Assembly (NCBI GenBank): GCA_007922195.1
Contig: ML681995.1
Location: 18,252,414 to 18,316,413, forward strand
Length of the DNA: 64,000 bases
Source: Podocnemis expansa
Lineage: Eukaryota > Chordata > Testudines > Podocnemididae
Direction: 5' to 3'
This document shows, in pieces, positions 49,552 to 60,378 of the stretch. A program made the position numbers and the translations under genes. The stretch's first letter is position 1; each line of letters starts with the position of its first letter. The notes under the pieces are model-generated. The model was given only the letters and a program-made list of their open reading frames with translations. It did not search any database and was not told the DNA's origin.

Positions 49552-52500
49552 CTACAAAGAAAAGAAACACACAAACCACATGTATTAATAAAAATGATTT
49601 AAAAAATACATTACCTACTGCTGTTCATTCTTGTTCCACCACTCCAGCCTGCAACATGCACTTGAAGAGATCTCAGAAAATGGGGTAGCCCTGCTGAACC
49701 CTCCGGTTCGTAGCTTGAAAGACAGGAAGTTAAAGAGATTTCTAAATTCTCAGACAAAGAACATTGCCAGGCTGGAGTTAACAAGGAGGGTCAATATTAA
49801 GAAGGTTAGTTACCAGAAAAGCCCAAATGACTAGTTTTATGCCCAGTAACTAGGATCTTAGGAAATGCCAAAGTTAAATTTAAAGGAACAAAGATATCTT
49901 CAGAGCAGTAATGAGTGCAGCTACAGGCAACTGTACAGTCATCTTGGTGTCCTCCGGGAGCAAGCCAGCATTTGTAGGGCCTCTGTAAGAGGTTTTATTT
50001 CGAGGGCAAAGACAGTTTCTAGCAGCATAAGGCAGCTGGTTGCTGGGTAAAGCTCTGAGCAGAGCAAGAGACATTGGGTCTACACCCTGGTGAAGAGGGT
50101 TGAAAGAACAGGAAGAAACTGCTCCTATTTCCCTTTCAGCCATTACAGGTCTTCATTGTCCAGATGAGCCTTTGCCTAGCATGATAATGTGAAGTAAGTC
50201 ACCCCTCTACACACGAATCCAATTACTGGGAATTTCTGATGCAAAGGACAAACTAGCATCCAAAGCAATATCTTTCATGCTTGCCTCACAAGCAACAGGC
50301 CAGGTTTTTTTAAAGGGTTTTTCATCATTTATTTGCTTAGCATCTACCTGATTTAGGAGTTTGGGTCCCATTTTGAAGAGCACTGGGATGGCCTAAATAC
50401 TTTTAAAAAGTTGGACGTCAGCCATCTGGCTACTTGGGGCCAGAATGTCAAGACAGCCTTGTTCCTATTTAAGCCCAGCACCCAGCAGCTCTCACTTAAT
50501 TCTCACTTAATGGCCAGGTTTCCAGGAGACTGAAATCACCAATACTCTCTGGGGTAAGACTCTAGCCTGTGGTATTAGGTGAAGTTTTCAAGCCCTACAG
50601 GGAAGAGAGTCTGTCTGATGAGATTGGAATTCCTCTCTCAATGTCATGCCTAAGAGAGAAAAAAAAAAGCTGAAGAAAGGAATTAGAGGTGCAGGGGGGG
50701 TATAGAGAGGAAAGAACAAAAAAACAACAGCAAAGCCAATAAGGGAAGACAACACAAAGCAGTGAGGTTAAAGTACTTCACTTTTTTAAAAAAGCACTAC
50801 AAAAGAGAAAAAAAAAATACAAGGCTGAGGGTTGGGTATTGTTCTGTAAAATTTGTTTCTGTAAGACTCAGCTACTGCCTAGCAGCTCACGCAAACCAGT
50901 GGAGAAAGGGATTAGTAATGCTCTAACTCAAAGTGCCCTGGCCACAAAGCTCCAGATTGGAGAAGATATCCAGCCTCACCCGTGAATTGGGACACATTCT
51001 TAAAGCCAGAAAGAGGTACAGGAAGTTGTCCCAAACAACTAGGGGAATCCCCAGCTGGCTGTTGGTATGGACGCTGTCTTCTTGAACCAACTCCTGGTAC
51101 ATGGCTCCTTGTTTGTTCCTGCCCTCATTATACCAAACCCTGTCTCCTCCCAGTTGTTGCTTTCCTGACTTCCTCCATGTCCCTGCTCGTATTCCTGATG
51201 CTCACTCCTGATTCGACCTGTGGTGTGGCACCTGACTCTTACCCTGGCTCCAGTTCCACGTTCCTAAATGACCGTTAGGCCTGACTGCCCGCACCCCAGT
51301 CCCTACACCTATTGTTGGAGGTGATGGAGGATTTTTTTTTTTTTTTTACAGAACGGGGGGTCCAGCAGGGGCAGCACAGGTAGTTTTCCCTCCAAGCTTA
51401 TTTTTATGGGTTACTTAGCCCCAAATACTCATTCATCAAACCTGTCAGCATTTCACATATCCAGTAACATAACTTTACCGAAACAGGACATTCAAGTAGG
51501 GCATATTCAAATAGTGTTGGACAAAAGAACATCCATCTTTTAAAGCAAAACCTAGGAAATGCTATTTAAAAAAAATCTTTATCCAGGCAGTAAGGTTCAG
51601 CTTTCAAGCACCAAAATGAACTCTGTCCTCCTGCATACAGGTTACAACTGCATTGATGCTAACAACGTTTAGGTTTGTACATGCTATTATTCCATACTTC
51701 ATGTTCACATAAGGCACAGCTGCAAAGATGGGCAATGAACGAAGCAAGGAGCCACGGTACTGTAAGAGCTCCTGGGCGCAACAGTAATACAGATTATAAA
51801 TAATGAAGAACCATAGAAATGCAGGGCTGGAAGGAAGCTCAAGAGGTCATCTAGTCCAGCCCTTTATGCTGAGACAGAATCCAGTATAGCTAGACCACCC
51901 ATGGCAGCTGTTTGTCTAACCCAGAGGTGTCAAACATGTGGCCCGTGATCCAACCGGGGGGCGGGGGGAGAAGAGACGACCTGACTGCTGAGCTGCAGAC
52001 CAGCATCAAGCAAGTCCCTCCAGGGCTGGGCTGGATTTCATGGCCTGGCCCCTACCACTCCCCACCGTGGCGGTGGCCAGCCTAGGCTGGGGCTCTGGAG
52101 GGAGCCCAGCTGGCCCTGGGGCTGTGCTCCTTGGTGCTCTCACCCCACCCCTCAGCCAGCTGGTCAGCGCCGGGGGGAGCGCGGTGCATGGCTTCTGTGC
52201 TCTGCAGCCAGCCTCCAGTGCTGTCCTGGGGGTACAGTGGAGTGACCTGGCCCAGGGTCTGGCTGGGCCAGGACTGCGGTGAGTGGTGCCAGGGGCTTGG
52301 AGAGCAGGAGCAAGAGCAGTTTATATTTATAAGCCTGTGAGATGCATTTTTCCTTATATCAGTTTGTGGCTCACCAGACTGAATGCTGACTGAAATGGCC
52401 CTCAGGGCTAAGTCACTGACACCCCTGGTCCAATTGTTCTTAAAAACTTCTACTGATGGGGACTCCCCCAAACTCCCTGCTCCAGTACTCAATTTTCCTT

Positions 52501-54467
52501 ATAGTAAGAAAGTTTTTCCTAATATCTCACCTTAATCTCCCTTGTCACAGATTACTTCTGGTCTTCCTTGAGGTCATGGGAAAACAATTGATTGCCATCA
52601 TTTTTTTAGAAGATCCCTTTAAATATTTGAAGGCTTATCTGGCTCCACTAACACACTTCCTTCTGTCCCCTCCCCCCATCTTTTTATCTCCAGATTAAAC
52701 ATGCCCGGTTTTGGATTTTTTTTTTATTTTTATTTTTTTTTTTTAAACCTTTCCTCAGAGGTCAGATTTTCTAAACCCTTTATCCTTTTTGGTGCTGTCC
52801 TCTGATTTCTCTCCACTTGGGCCACATCTTTCTTATAGTTAGGGTACCAGATAGCAAGTGTGATAAAAATCAGGATGAAAGCAGAGGACAGTAGGCGCCT
52901 AAAGAAGAAAAAGCCCCAAATGCCGAGACTGCACCTATAAAATTGGGTCGCCCTATGCAGCACCCAGCACCTGACAGAGTTCTCCAACTTGGGCTGCACC
53001 AGTGCCAAGTAGAGCAGGGCAATTATCTGCCACGTCTTACACATAACACTCCTGTTTACACACACTAGAATGATATTACCTGTTTTTGCACCTACATCAA
53101 ATTTGTTGGATCATATTCAATTCGGGATCCACGAGGATCCCCCAGATCCCTTTCAGCAGCACTGTCACCTAGCTAATTATTCTCCATTTGGTGTTTGTAC
53201 ACTTGATTTTTCCTTCCTAGGCGAAGTACTTCATTATCTTTACTGAATTTCATCTCAGTTACAGACCTATTCTCCAATTTATCAATGTCACTTTGAATTC
53301 TCACCTTGTCCACAAGGGCTTGAAATACCTTCGAGTTTAATGAGAGCCACAATTTTAAATGTGCTCTCCAGTCCATTATCCAAGTCACTTATAAAGATAT
53401 TGATTAGTGCTAGACTCTGGACAGATCCCACTAGATCCATCCTCCCAGTTTGACAACAAACCACTGATAACTACTCTGGGATACAATTTCTCAACCAGTT
53501 GTGTACTCATATTCACCTTATTGTAATTTCATAATACAAGGGTGAATCAGTGCTCTTGTAGACAAGGGACAGTCTACCAGAGCAAATTATGCTCCACATG
53601 CAGCATAAGATATGAAACAATAATATAAACAGTAAGATGTACTGCATTTCAGAAACTATACGTCATTGAGCCAGACATGAATCATGAGCCACAAGGGTAA
53701 AATTAAAGATTGCTATTTCACAACCTCCACTTCCTTAGCCATATAATCTTCCCACAGAACTGCGTATGCGTATCTGGCTCTTCTCCCAGTGACTCTGTGA
53801 AAGTCAGAAGCGGGAAGAGGACAGAGATTCCCTCCTCACTCTAGTATGCACAGTAGTAAATATTTGCTGGATCGTGCCCAGGTAACCCAGCTGCGTGGAC
53901 ATGGTCCACGCAGCTGCCTGTTGTCAGACAGGCCTAGAAGAATTGGACTTGGGAAAAAAAAGGGGCAAAACCTAAGGGATAGGGGAAAAAAAATCTCCAT
54001 CAGGTAGAAAATGTCAGTGGATTAATGTCTGCCCTTGTGTAACTCTACTGTCCTCATTACATTTAGTCACTGTTTAAATGATTTATAGCCCAAGCCATAA
54101 TGAAGTTGTAAAAATGAAATTCTCTGTGGATACAACAGGCTAAGCAAGTGTCTTTATTTTACTTAAAAGTCTTGGACGCCTGATATGAAGACCTCGTATT
54201 AAGCACTACTTCTTTACCCCAATGCAGGTTCGCAAATTTTGAAAGCCATCCCTAAACTGCAAGTCACTCCAAGGGATTATTTGCAGGATGCCGTCAGTAA
54301 GCAGCGGCCAGTACCTTCTCATAGTATTGGATGTTTTTATCTGCCATTCCCATAAGTAGCTGCCTAAAGTCTTGCCGTTTGCTGTTCTGCCATCTCTCCA
54401 TGTCAGCTTTCAGGTCAGCATTGAAGCATTCCACTCGGTCCTGACATTTTTCAACATCTGCTGGCAC
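49492..54467 (-). CDS. SNX30: SNX30, sorting nexin 30, last two coding exons
   Basis: Only the C-terminus is in the window. Exon 54467-54315 (153 bases, 51 codons) encodes a segment beginning [16 protein letters not shown] and ending NIQYYEK. Exon 49551-49492 encodes [19 protein letters not shown] and TAA (49494-49492). Both acceptors (TTTAG, TTTGTAG) and the donor GTACTG are in place and the junction is phase 0. SNX30 is a PX-BAR sorting nexin that binds phosphoinositide membranes and pairs with SNX4/SNX7-type partners in endosome recycling and autophagy. These residues form the end of the BAR coiled coil. Upstream exons (PX domain and most of the BAR) must lie beyond 64 kb; I found none between 54.5 and 64 kb. 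SLC46A2 lies convergent downstream. Confidence 0.93.
51806..53540 (-). pseudogene. Old CR1 LINE, 3' half, interrupted by a hAT
   Basis: The 3' terminus is at about 51806-51921 (TCATCTAGTCCAGCCC, AAATGCAGGGCTGG). CR1 sequence resumes at 52428 with the AAAAACTTCTACTGATGGGG phrase and continues to about 53540 with reverse-transcriptase C-terminal relics (- strand 53173-53388 resembles [16 protein letters not shown]). Many frameshifts. It sits in the SNX30 last intron in the same orientation as the gene. Confidence 0.8.
51922..52427. mobile_element. hAT-type element inserted in CR1, 506 bp
   Basis: Ends CAGAGGTGTCAAAC and, reverse-complemented, CAGGGGTGTCAGTG. Flanking GTCTAACC (51914-51921) and GTCCAATT (52428-52435) match 5/8, consistent with an aged 8-bp duplication. 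Removing the insert restores an uninterrupted CR1 3' end. The interior is GC-rich and non-coding. Confidence 0.8.
54315..54467 (-). CDS. SNX30: SNX30 penultimate coding exon
   Basis: 51 codons, phase 0 at both ends. Contains the strongly conserved [19 protein letters not shown] of the SNX7/SNX30 BAR helix. Confidence 0.94.
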
Positions 54468-54883
54468 CTAAAGCGAGAATAAGATTTTTTTCAGCAAGAT
54501 CATGGTTATGTGCAACAACAGCCCCCTCCTTCCAACAAGATCATTTTTCTCCCCTCATTCAAAATCAGTTTTAAGAGCGCATACCATGCTAAACAGATAC
54601 AGAATTATGGATAAAATATATTAGAGTCATTTCATCCTTTCACTTCCTTACCTGCTACCTCAAAAAATGACATTTTTTGGTTACTGAAAGTAACAGTAGA
54701 GAAGAGCAACAGGTAAAATGGCTACAAACAGAAAGAGATCCAAATCCTCACCTGCATCCAGTTTTAATGTCCACCCACAGTAGTTTGGGTACCTGCAGAT
54801 TGCTTTGCACGTTTCCCCCACACCTAAGCTTGAGCAATACACAAAGCAAGGACAAGGAAAGCTTAGTCAAGCTAAGGAAAGGA

Positions 54884-55112
54884 AAGATGGTTTCATGGTG
54901 TAAGCACTAAACTGAAAACTCAAAACCTCTGCATTCAATTCCTGGACTTGGCCAAGAGTCTCCTTTCACTTCTCATCTGTGCAATGGTGATAACACTTCC
55001 TTTCCTCTACTCTCTCGTTTTTTGACTAAAATCATTAAGGACAGGATCTTTGCCTGTTCAGTGCTTAGCACAATGGATAAAGAGAGCAGAGATGGGGCCC
55101 CAGAAATAATTA
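54884..55112 (+). repeat. MIR SINE, near full length
   Basis: The tRNA-derived head has a B-box-like GCATTCAATTCCTGG (near 54932). A CORE-like CTGTGCAATGGTGATAACAC (near 54978) and an L2-type tail with CAGTGCTTAGCACAATGG (near 55058) follow. Ancient and diverged. Of no obvious function within the SNX30 intron. Confidence 0.8.
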
Positions 55113-55410
55113 GTGCACACAACATCAGGAGAAAACAAGTTCTATGGAATTTGACACAAGTTAAACAAACAGAACTTAAACCTCATGATGAGAAAGTCCT
55201 TCAAAAGTGAACATCAGCTTTATTTCTTAGCCATGTTTAGCTCTAAGGCAAGCCACCTCCACCCCAGATTCTCCACATCTGATGAAGTCACACAAAATCT
55301 GAAGATCTCTCACAAAAAAGGATTGCATGTTAAAGTATTCCTCTTAACACCAACCAAGATTACACATACACAAAGTAGCACTCTATGAAGAGTTCATATG
55401 TATGGTATTC

Positions 55411-55560
55411 TTCTCCCACCAACAAAGCTACCACCTCTCACGGAGGTAGATTAACTTAGCTGACAGGAGCGCTCTCTTTCCACTGGAGTAGAGCGCCTTC
55501 ACTGAACTACCACAGCACTTGGGGCACCTGCGTCAAGGCTGTGTTTTAAGTGTAGATATT
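55411..55560. mobile_element. MITE fragment
   Basis: AGCTACCACCTCTCACGGAG, GACAGGAGCGCTCTC and the end TTTTAAGTGTAGATA match the interior and right end of the GTCTACACT-type MITE family represented at 39719-39950. Confidence 0.6.
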
Positions 55561-56503
55561 TTCTTTGAAGTGTAACTGAAGACCTTAACATTCAAAGACC
55601 CTTGCTCCTAGGAACTGCAGTTTTGCACTTAATTATATCGGAAGTTCTTTGCACCCTGGAATGCAGTGACTGGTGTGCACACCACCCCCAACAAAATTGG
55701 CCTTCATGCAGAAAAGAAGAAGTGTAAGCAGAAGAGGCAGCTGTGGCAATAGGCATATTATAAATACTTAAGGCAGCTAGATAGAAATGTCTCCTAACAT
55801 GCTAATCACTGCAGCAACTGGAGTACAATACTAGCAGGAAGGCTGTGCCCCTACCAAGCTAGGAAACATTGTTGCAGGGAAAGGGAAACTTAATTCTCCA
55901 GAAGCTCAGCTGAGCTCCAGCAGCTCAGTTTGACTGTGGAAATATTTGAAGTATTTATGGATCATTGTAACAGCCACTTCATAACCAGGCTTTTTATGGC
56001 TTTAATGTCAAGTGACAACTACTGATGGCCTTGTCTACATGCTGACATGTAGATTTCACAATGTTCATTAAAAAAAGTCAGGTTTATTTAAGCCAAGGTA
56101 AACTTCTAGGTAGCAAAGGTCCAGAAAATAATTTCCTGCTCTAAGTCTGAATTCTTTGAACACATCTTTAAATATTTGATAAAGAAAATGAATTGACCAT
56201 CAACGTGGAATGTCTAACCCACACCGCCTACTCTCGAGTAGGGCTGAATTTTGGTAAGTGCAGGCAGGAACGTACAGTATCTACTTCTGCCCCTGAAGTG
56301 TTTATTTTCTAGCCCTCACTTACATTTTAAGTGCTAAAGGGACGTTGTGTGCTTTCCACTACTTCAAAATGTTCATCACCTCTGGACTTTGTCCCTTCTT
56401 GGAATTCAGAGGTGTGGTGGGTAGTGCAGGCTGAATGCTCGCCTGCTTACACAGCTGAAATTAGGATGCCAGGACTTCCTGCTCTCCAACTGTGGGCTTA
56501 GAT

Positions 56504-57231
56504 CAGCAGTTCCCAACCACAGCATCAGGACACGTTACTACAGGGGTCAGCAAACTTTGCAAGCCCCGCCTTCTCAACTGTCAGCCAGTGCCAGCAAGCC
56601 CCTCTGCAGACATAAAAGCAGTGGCTGCCTAAAGATTTGGTGGCAGCCATGGCTGGAGGTTGGGGGCACCTCCCTGGCATGCTGTTGAGAAGAGCCACTC
56701 ACAGAAAGAAGCTGCCTGCAGTGGTTCCTCTTGGCAGCATGCATGGGGACAGGGGTCCCGAGTGATGCCACTAAAGGAAGCTGCCTGGAACAGCTCCTCT
56801 TGGGGGGTCCCCAGGTATGCTGAGGGAAGAAGCTACCCAGAGAGGCTCCTGGGTGGCTGCACACCATGGAGAGAAGCTGTTCCAGTGTCCTCTTTCTGCA
56901 CTATGCCTGGAACATGGGCACGGTGGGGACCCTCTGCACCCCAACTGCCCCTGAAAACTGCCGCCCGGAGTGGCTTTCAGTGGCAGAAGCCACAATTTGT
57001 GGCACTGCAGAGGATGCTTTATGCCACTCCAAATGTGCTCTTGTGCCTCTGTTGGCACACATGCTAGGGATTGCCTATCCCTGCATTACAATGTCACCAC
57101 ACAGTGGAAAGTGTGTCACAAAGAGCCAGGGAGACGGCTGGATTTGGCTTGGGGTGGATGGGCTGGTGTGTCCTGTAGGGTCATGATATGCCACCAAGTG
57201 TTCCAACCTGCAAAAAAGTTGAGAACCACTG
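56504..57231. mobile_element. hAT-type element, outer member of nested pair
   Basis: Ends CAGCAGTTCCCAACC and, reverse-complemented, CAGTGGTTCTCAACT. Flanks GCTTAGAT (56496-56503) and GCTTAGGC (57232-57239) match 6/8. A second hAT (56541-57083) occupies most of its interior. The remnant includes a GCATCAGGACAC...TGTCACCACACAG phrase. Confidence 0.75.
56541..57083. mobile_element. hAT-type element nested in another hAT
   Basis: Ends CAGGGGTCAGCAAAC and, reverse-complemented, CAGGGATAGGCAATC. Flanks CGTTACTA (56533-56540) and CATTACAA (57084-57091) match 6/8. Open frames of about 100 codons on both strands are GC-rich filler with no transposase motif. Confidence 0.75.
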
Positions 57232-59624
57232 GCTTAGGCCAGAGTGACAGTGACTTTCCCCATGGCCTCGGGCAAATCAAAGCCAATTTCAGTTTCCCAT
57301 TCTACAGGGGGGAGGGTTGACAGCAGGGGGGAGAAATGCTTTGCTTCTCCAAGCCCTGGGTAATGCCCATAAGTTCCCTGAGATGCAACTCTTTCAGGAT
57401 TCAACATGTTGATGCAGTTTCCATTTCATCATACAAGACAGGGCCAGGACATGTCACCTGGCCATCTTTCCTAAAGTCTTCAACTTCTACAGCCTCACAT
57501 AGAACTTTTAGTCCCACTTGCATTGTCTCTGTTTAAACTACTGGGAGGCTTTAGCAGCAACGTGTCCAAACAGCCTAGGATTTAAGAGACTGGGTTATAT
57601 AATATTTTCAGTCACAGTTGCATGGATGGTGCCAAAGCTACCAACATAATAGTGCCAATCATGTGCTCCTGCAAGAAACTATTGCTGGAAAGCTTTGAAG
57701 AGATTCCTCCACAGGAGAAAAACTACTCATGCATGGATTCCTCCATGCTCTGGGACAAAACCTCAGAAGGCACGTCTAGAGTTTCCTCCAGTTTAAATGA
57801 GAAACACTGGCTCTCCTGAATGGTCCTAGAGCGCCGCTCCTGAACACCTGCAGCAACCTCAAGAATTGGTTAGCTGACTACAACTACTGGAGATGGGAAC
57901 TGCTTCAACTTGACCAGCAGATCCCAACACAGCATTTAAGACAAAGAACACTCCAGTGTTGCCCAATTCGCGTGTGGCTTGTCAGCTTTCAGTGTTCAAA
58001 GCACTACCAAGTTTGGCTCTTGCAGGACTCCACGATTACAGCATTGCCACTTAATAAATCAGGCCCAGCTTTTGTAAAGTTGCATGTTTTGGGGGTAAAG
58101 GGAGATTGTTAGGAATTCAGTGGATTTGTTTGGTAAAGATAGAGGCTTGCTCTCCAACTGGCTCAGTACTTCTGTCTTTTAGTGGCCATATGCAACCCCC
58201 ACAGCTCTTTGCAAGCTACTGTGACAATGCCTTGGAGAGATCACAGTAACTAACCAGCATTTTTGTGCATGGTTGTATCTGAGCCCACCACCACAGAAGT
58301 CAGCCTGCCAGTTGCAAATGCACAGGAGGAGGAAGGTGTGTGGAGCTTATTAACCAACCTGCTACCTACCTTCACGAATAATGCAAGAAGCACACAGTGA
58401 AATCTAATTAACACCTGTTGAAGGAAAGATGAGATGCAGGTGTAGGCACATCCAAGGAAGGTCAGAAGACCGGAGAAAATATTGAGAAATTTTCACCGCG
58501 TACTAGAAAAACCCCCAAACTCCATGCCCCAGAAGGGTCATTGTCTGACAGAGTGGAATGAGAGTTTGCCCCTCAGAATGTGTGTTTCAGGAGGCCAACG
58601 CATTTAGGCAGGAACCTCTGAAACCATAAGGGCTATCTACAGATTTTTCCTAAATGAATGTGAAAAAAAGGAGGAGGGTTGTCAAAACTACACTGAAACA
58701 CTGGTTTGGTGACAAGCACACAACACCCCCCCCCCCAACACACACTAGCTCCCCCACTCCAGAGCTTGCAACCCAGGAGTTCAGAATCCCTGTCCCCCAA
58801 CAAATCCACGGTGACGAGGACACACCAATGGTGAGCATTGAAGCCAGGCACACATGACATCAAGGAGCACAGCTATGACTTCTATGGGCTGACTTAAAAT
58901 CTCTAGTCCATTAACTGTAGGATGCTATTTGAGATTATGGACTGGAGTGAGCTAAGACGACGAGGGTGTAATATTTCAAAAGGCACTTAAGTATACTAGC
59001 CCCACGTAAAAGTCTATGGGACTTATGGGCACACAAGGGAAATCCTGGCCCCACTGAAGTCAGCTTCCATTTATTTCACTGGGATCCAGGTTTTACTCTG
59101 GCTGCTAGAAACGTTGAAATCAGTGGCAGCTGAGGTGCTCTGTCTGAAGACAAGCTCCTCCACCTCCTGAAGGCCAGCCACAAAGGAGGAGTTCCAGTAG
59201 AGGTCATGGACTCAAATATTTAGCCAGTGCAGACAAAAACCACAAATGTTACCTGAATTTGTGAGCCTAAGAAAATAAAACTGGATCAAATTTGGGGCTT
59301 AAAGCTCAATGTGTCCTTTCAAAGGCACCTGAGTATTTTAACTGACTCCAAGAAAGCCAACTGACACAGCTGTACATTAATTTTCACACGCATGTGCTTT
59401 TCAGTAATTTTGTTCTAATTACAAATGGGAGTACAGACTTAAGTATTTTACATTTTCATTGACCTGAAACTAGAATAGTTCAACCAACTATTGATTTAGG
59501 CCTTTTAATTCTAGAAGCAGTTACCATCATGGGGAAAGAAGAAACATGCTGCTGTGGCAAACTTTGACGTGAAACATATATAGAACAAGGAAAGTAAAAG
59601 CATGCATCCAGGTGAGACTCAGGG

Positions 59625-59948
59625 GCTTCGCTGGCACCAGGCATACAGGGCATGTGCCCTGAATCCCAGTGCCAGGGCCCCACATCTGGCAGGGCCTGCC
59701 TTTCCCGGTTTCCAGCCCAATTGGGCCTGAGATCCAGGGCCCAGCTGCCCGCAGCCGCGGCAGCCCGTTCCCCGTCCAGGGATCCAGGGCTCAGCCACCC
59801 GCGGAGGCTGCTCCTGGCCCCGTACCTGGCTGGGGATCTGGGGCCCAGCTGCCCGCAGCCGTGGAGGCTCCTCCTGGCCTGTCCCCAGCCAGGGATCCAG
59901 GGCTCAGCTGCTCGCGGCCACTCCCAGCCCCATCCCCACACCCCTGGT
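59625..59948 (+). repeat. Dispersed repeat with internal minisatellite, copy B
   Basis: Shares with 18143-18545 the leader ACAGGGCATGTGCCCTGAAT and CCCAGTGCCAG, then GC-rich tandem units of about 60-66 bases with GGGGATC(C/T)GGGGC and CAGCTGCCCGC cores. Same orientation as copy A, which lies 41 kb away, so this is a dispersed family rather than a local duplication. Confidence 0.65.
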
Positions 59949-60378
59949 GAAACTAATGAGAAATGCAGTTTATATTCTTCATTAGATATTCAAAATGAGT
60001 TAGCTACTAATGGAAGTTATATGACTAAATCCATTCTCTGCATACTCAGTGTAACCTAAGGACTATGGGATTTCTGCTGTAAAAATTGTGTCATTTAGAA
60101 TCATAGAATCCTAGGGTTGGAAGGGACCTCACAGGTCATCTAGTCCAACTCCCTGCCAGAGGCCGGACCACTCCCACTAAACCATCCCAGTCATGGTTTT
60201 GTCCAGCCAGGCCTTAAACACCTCCAAAGATGGAGACTCCACCACCTCCCTAGGCAGCTCATTCCAAGGCTTCACCACTCGCCTAGTAAAGTTTTTTTCT
60301 AATATCCAGCCTCAATCTCCCTAACTGTAACTTGAGACCATTGCTCCTCATTCTGTCCTCCGTTACTACCAAGAATAG

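Larger units (their letters stand above)
49552..54314 (-). other. SNX30: SNX30 last intron
   Basis: 4763 bases, GT-AG on the - strand. Holds T-rich runs (near 51333-51349 and 52718-52743) and an old CR1 interrupted by a hAT element. Confidence 0.85.

Noticed and set aside
59480..59941. 153-codon open frame on the - strand
   Set aside because: Most of it is the minisatellite-bearing repeat; no domain seen.
54468..60096. Further upstream SNX30 exons
   Set aside because: I looked on the - strand for the BAR segment expected before [10 protein letters not shown] and found none; it probably lies beyond the window.
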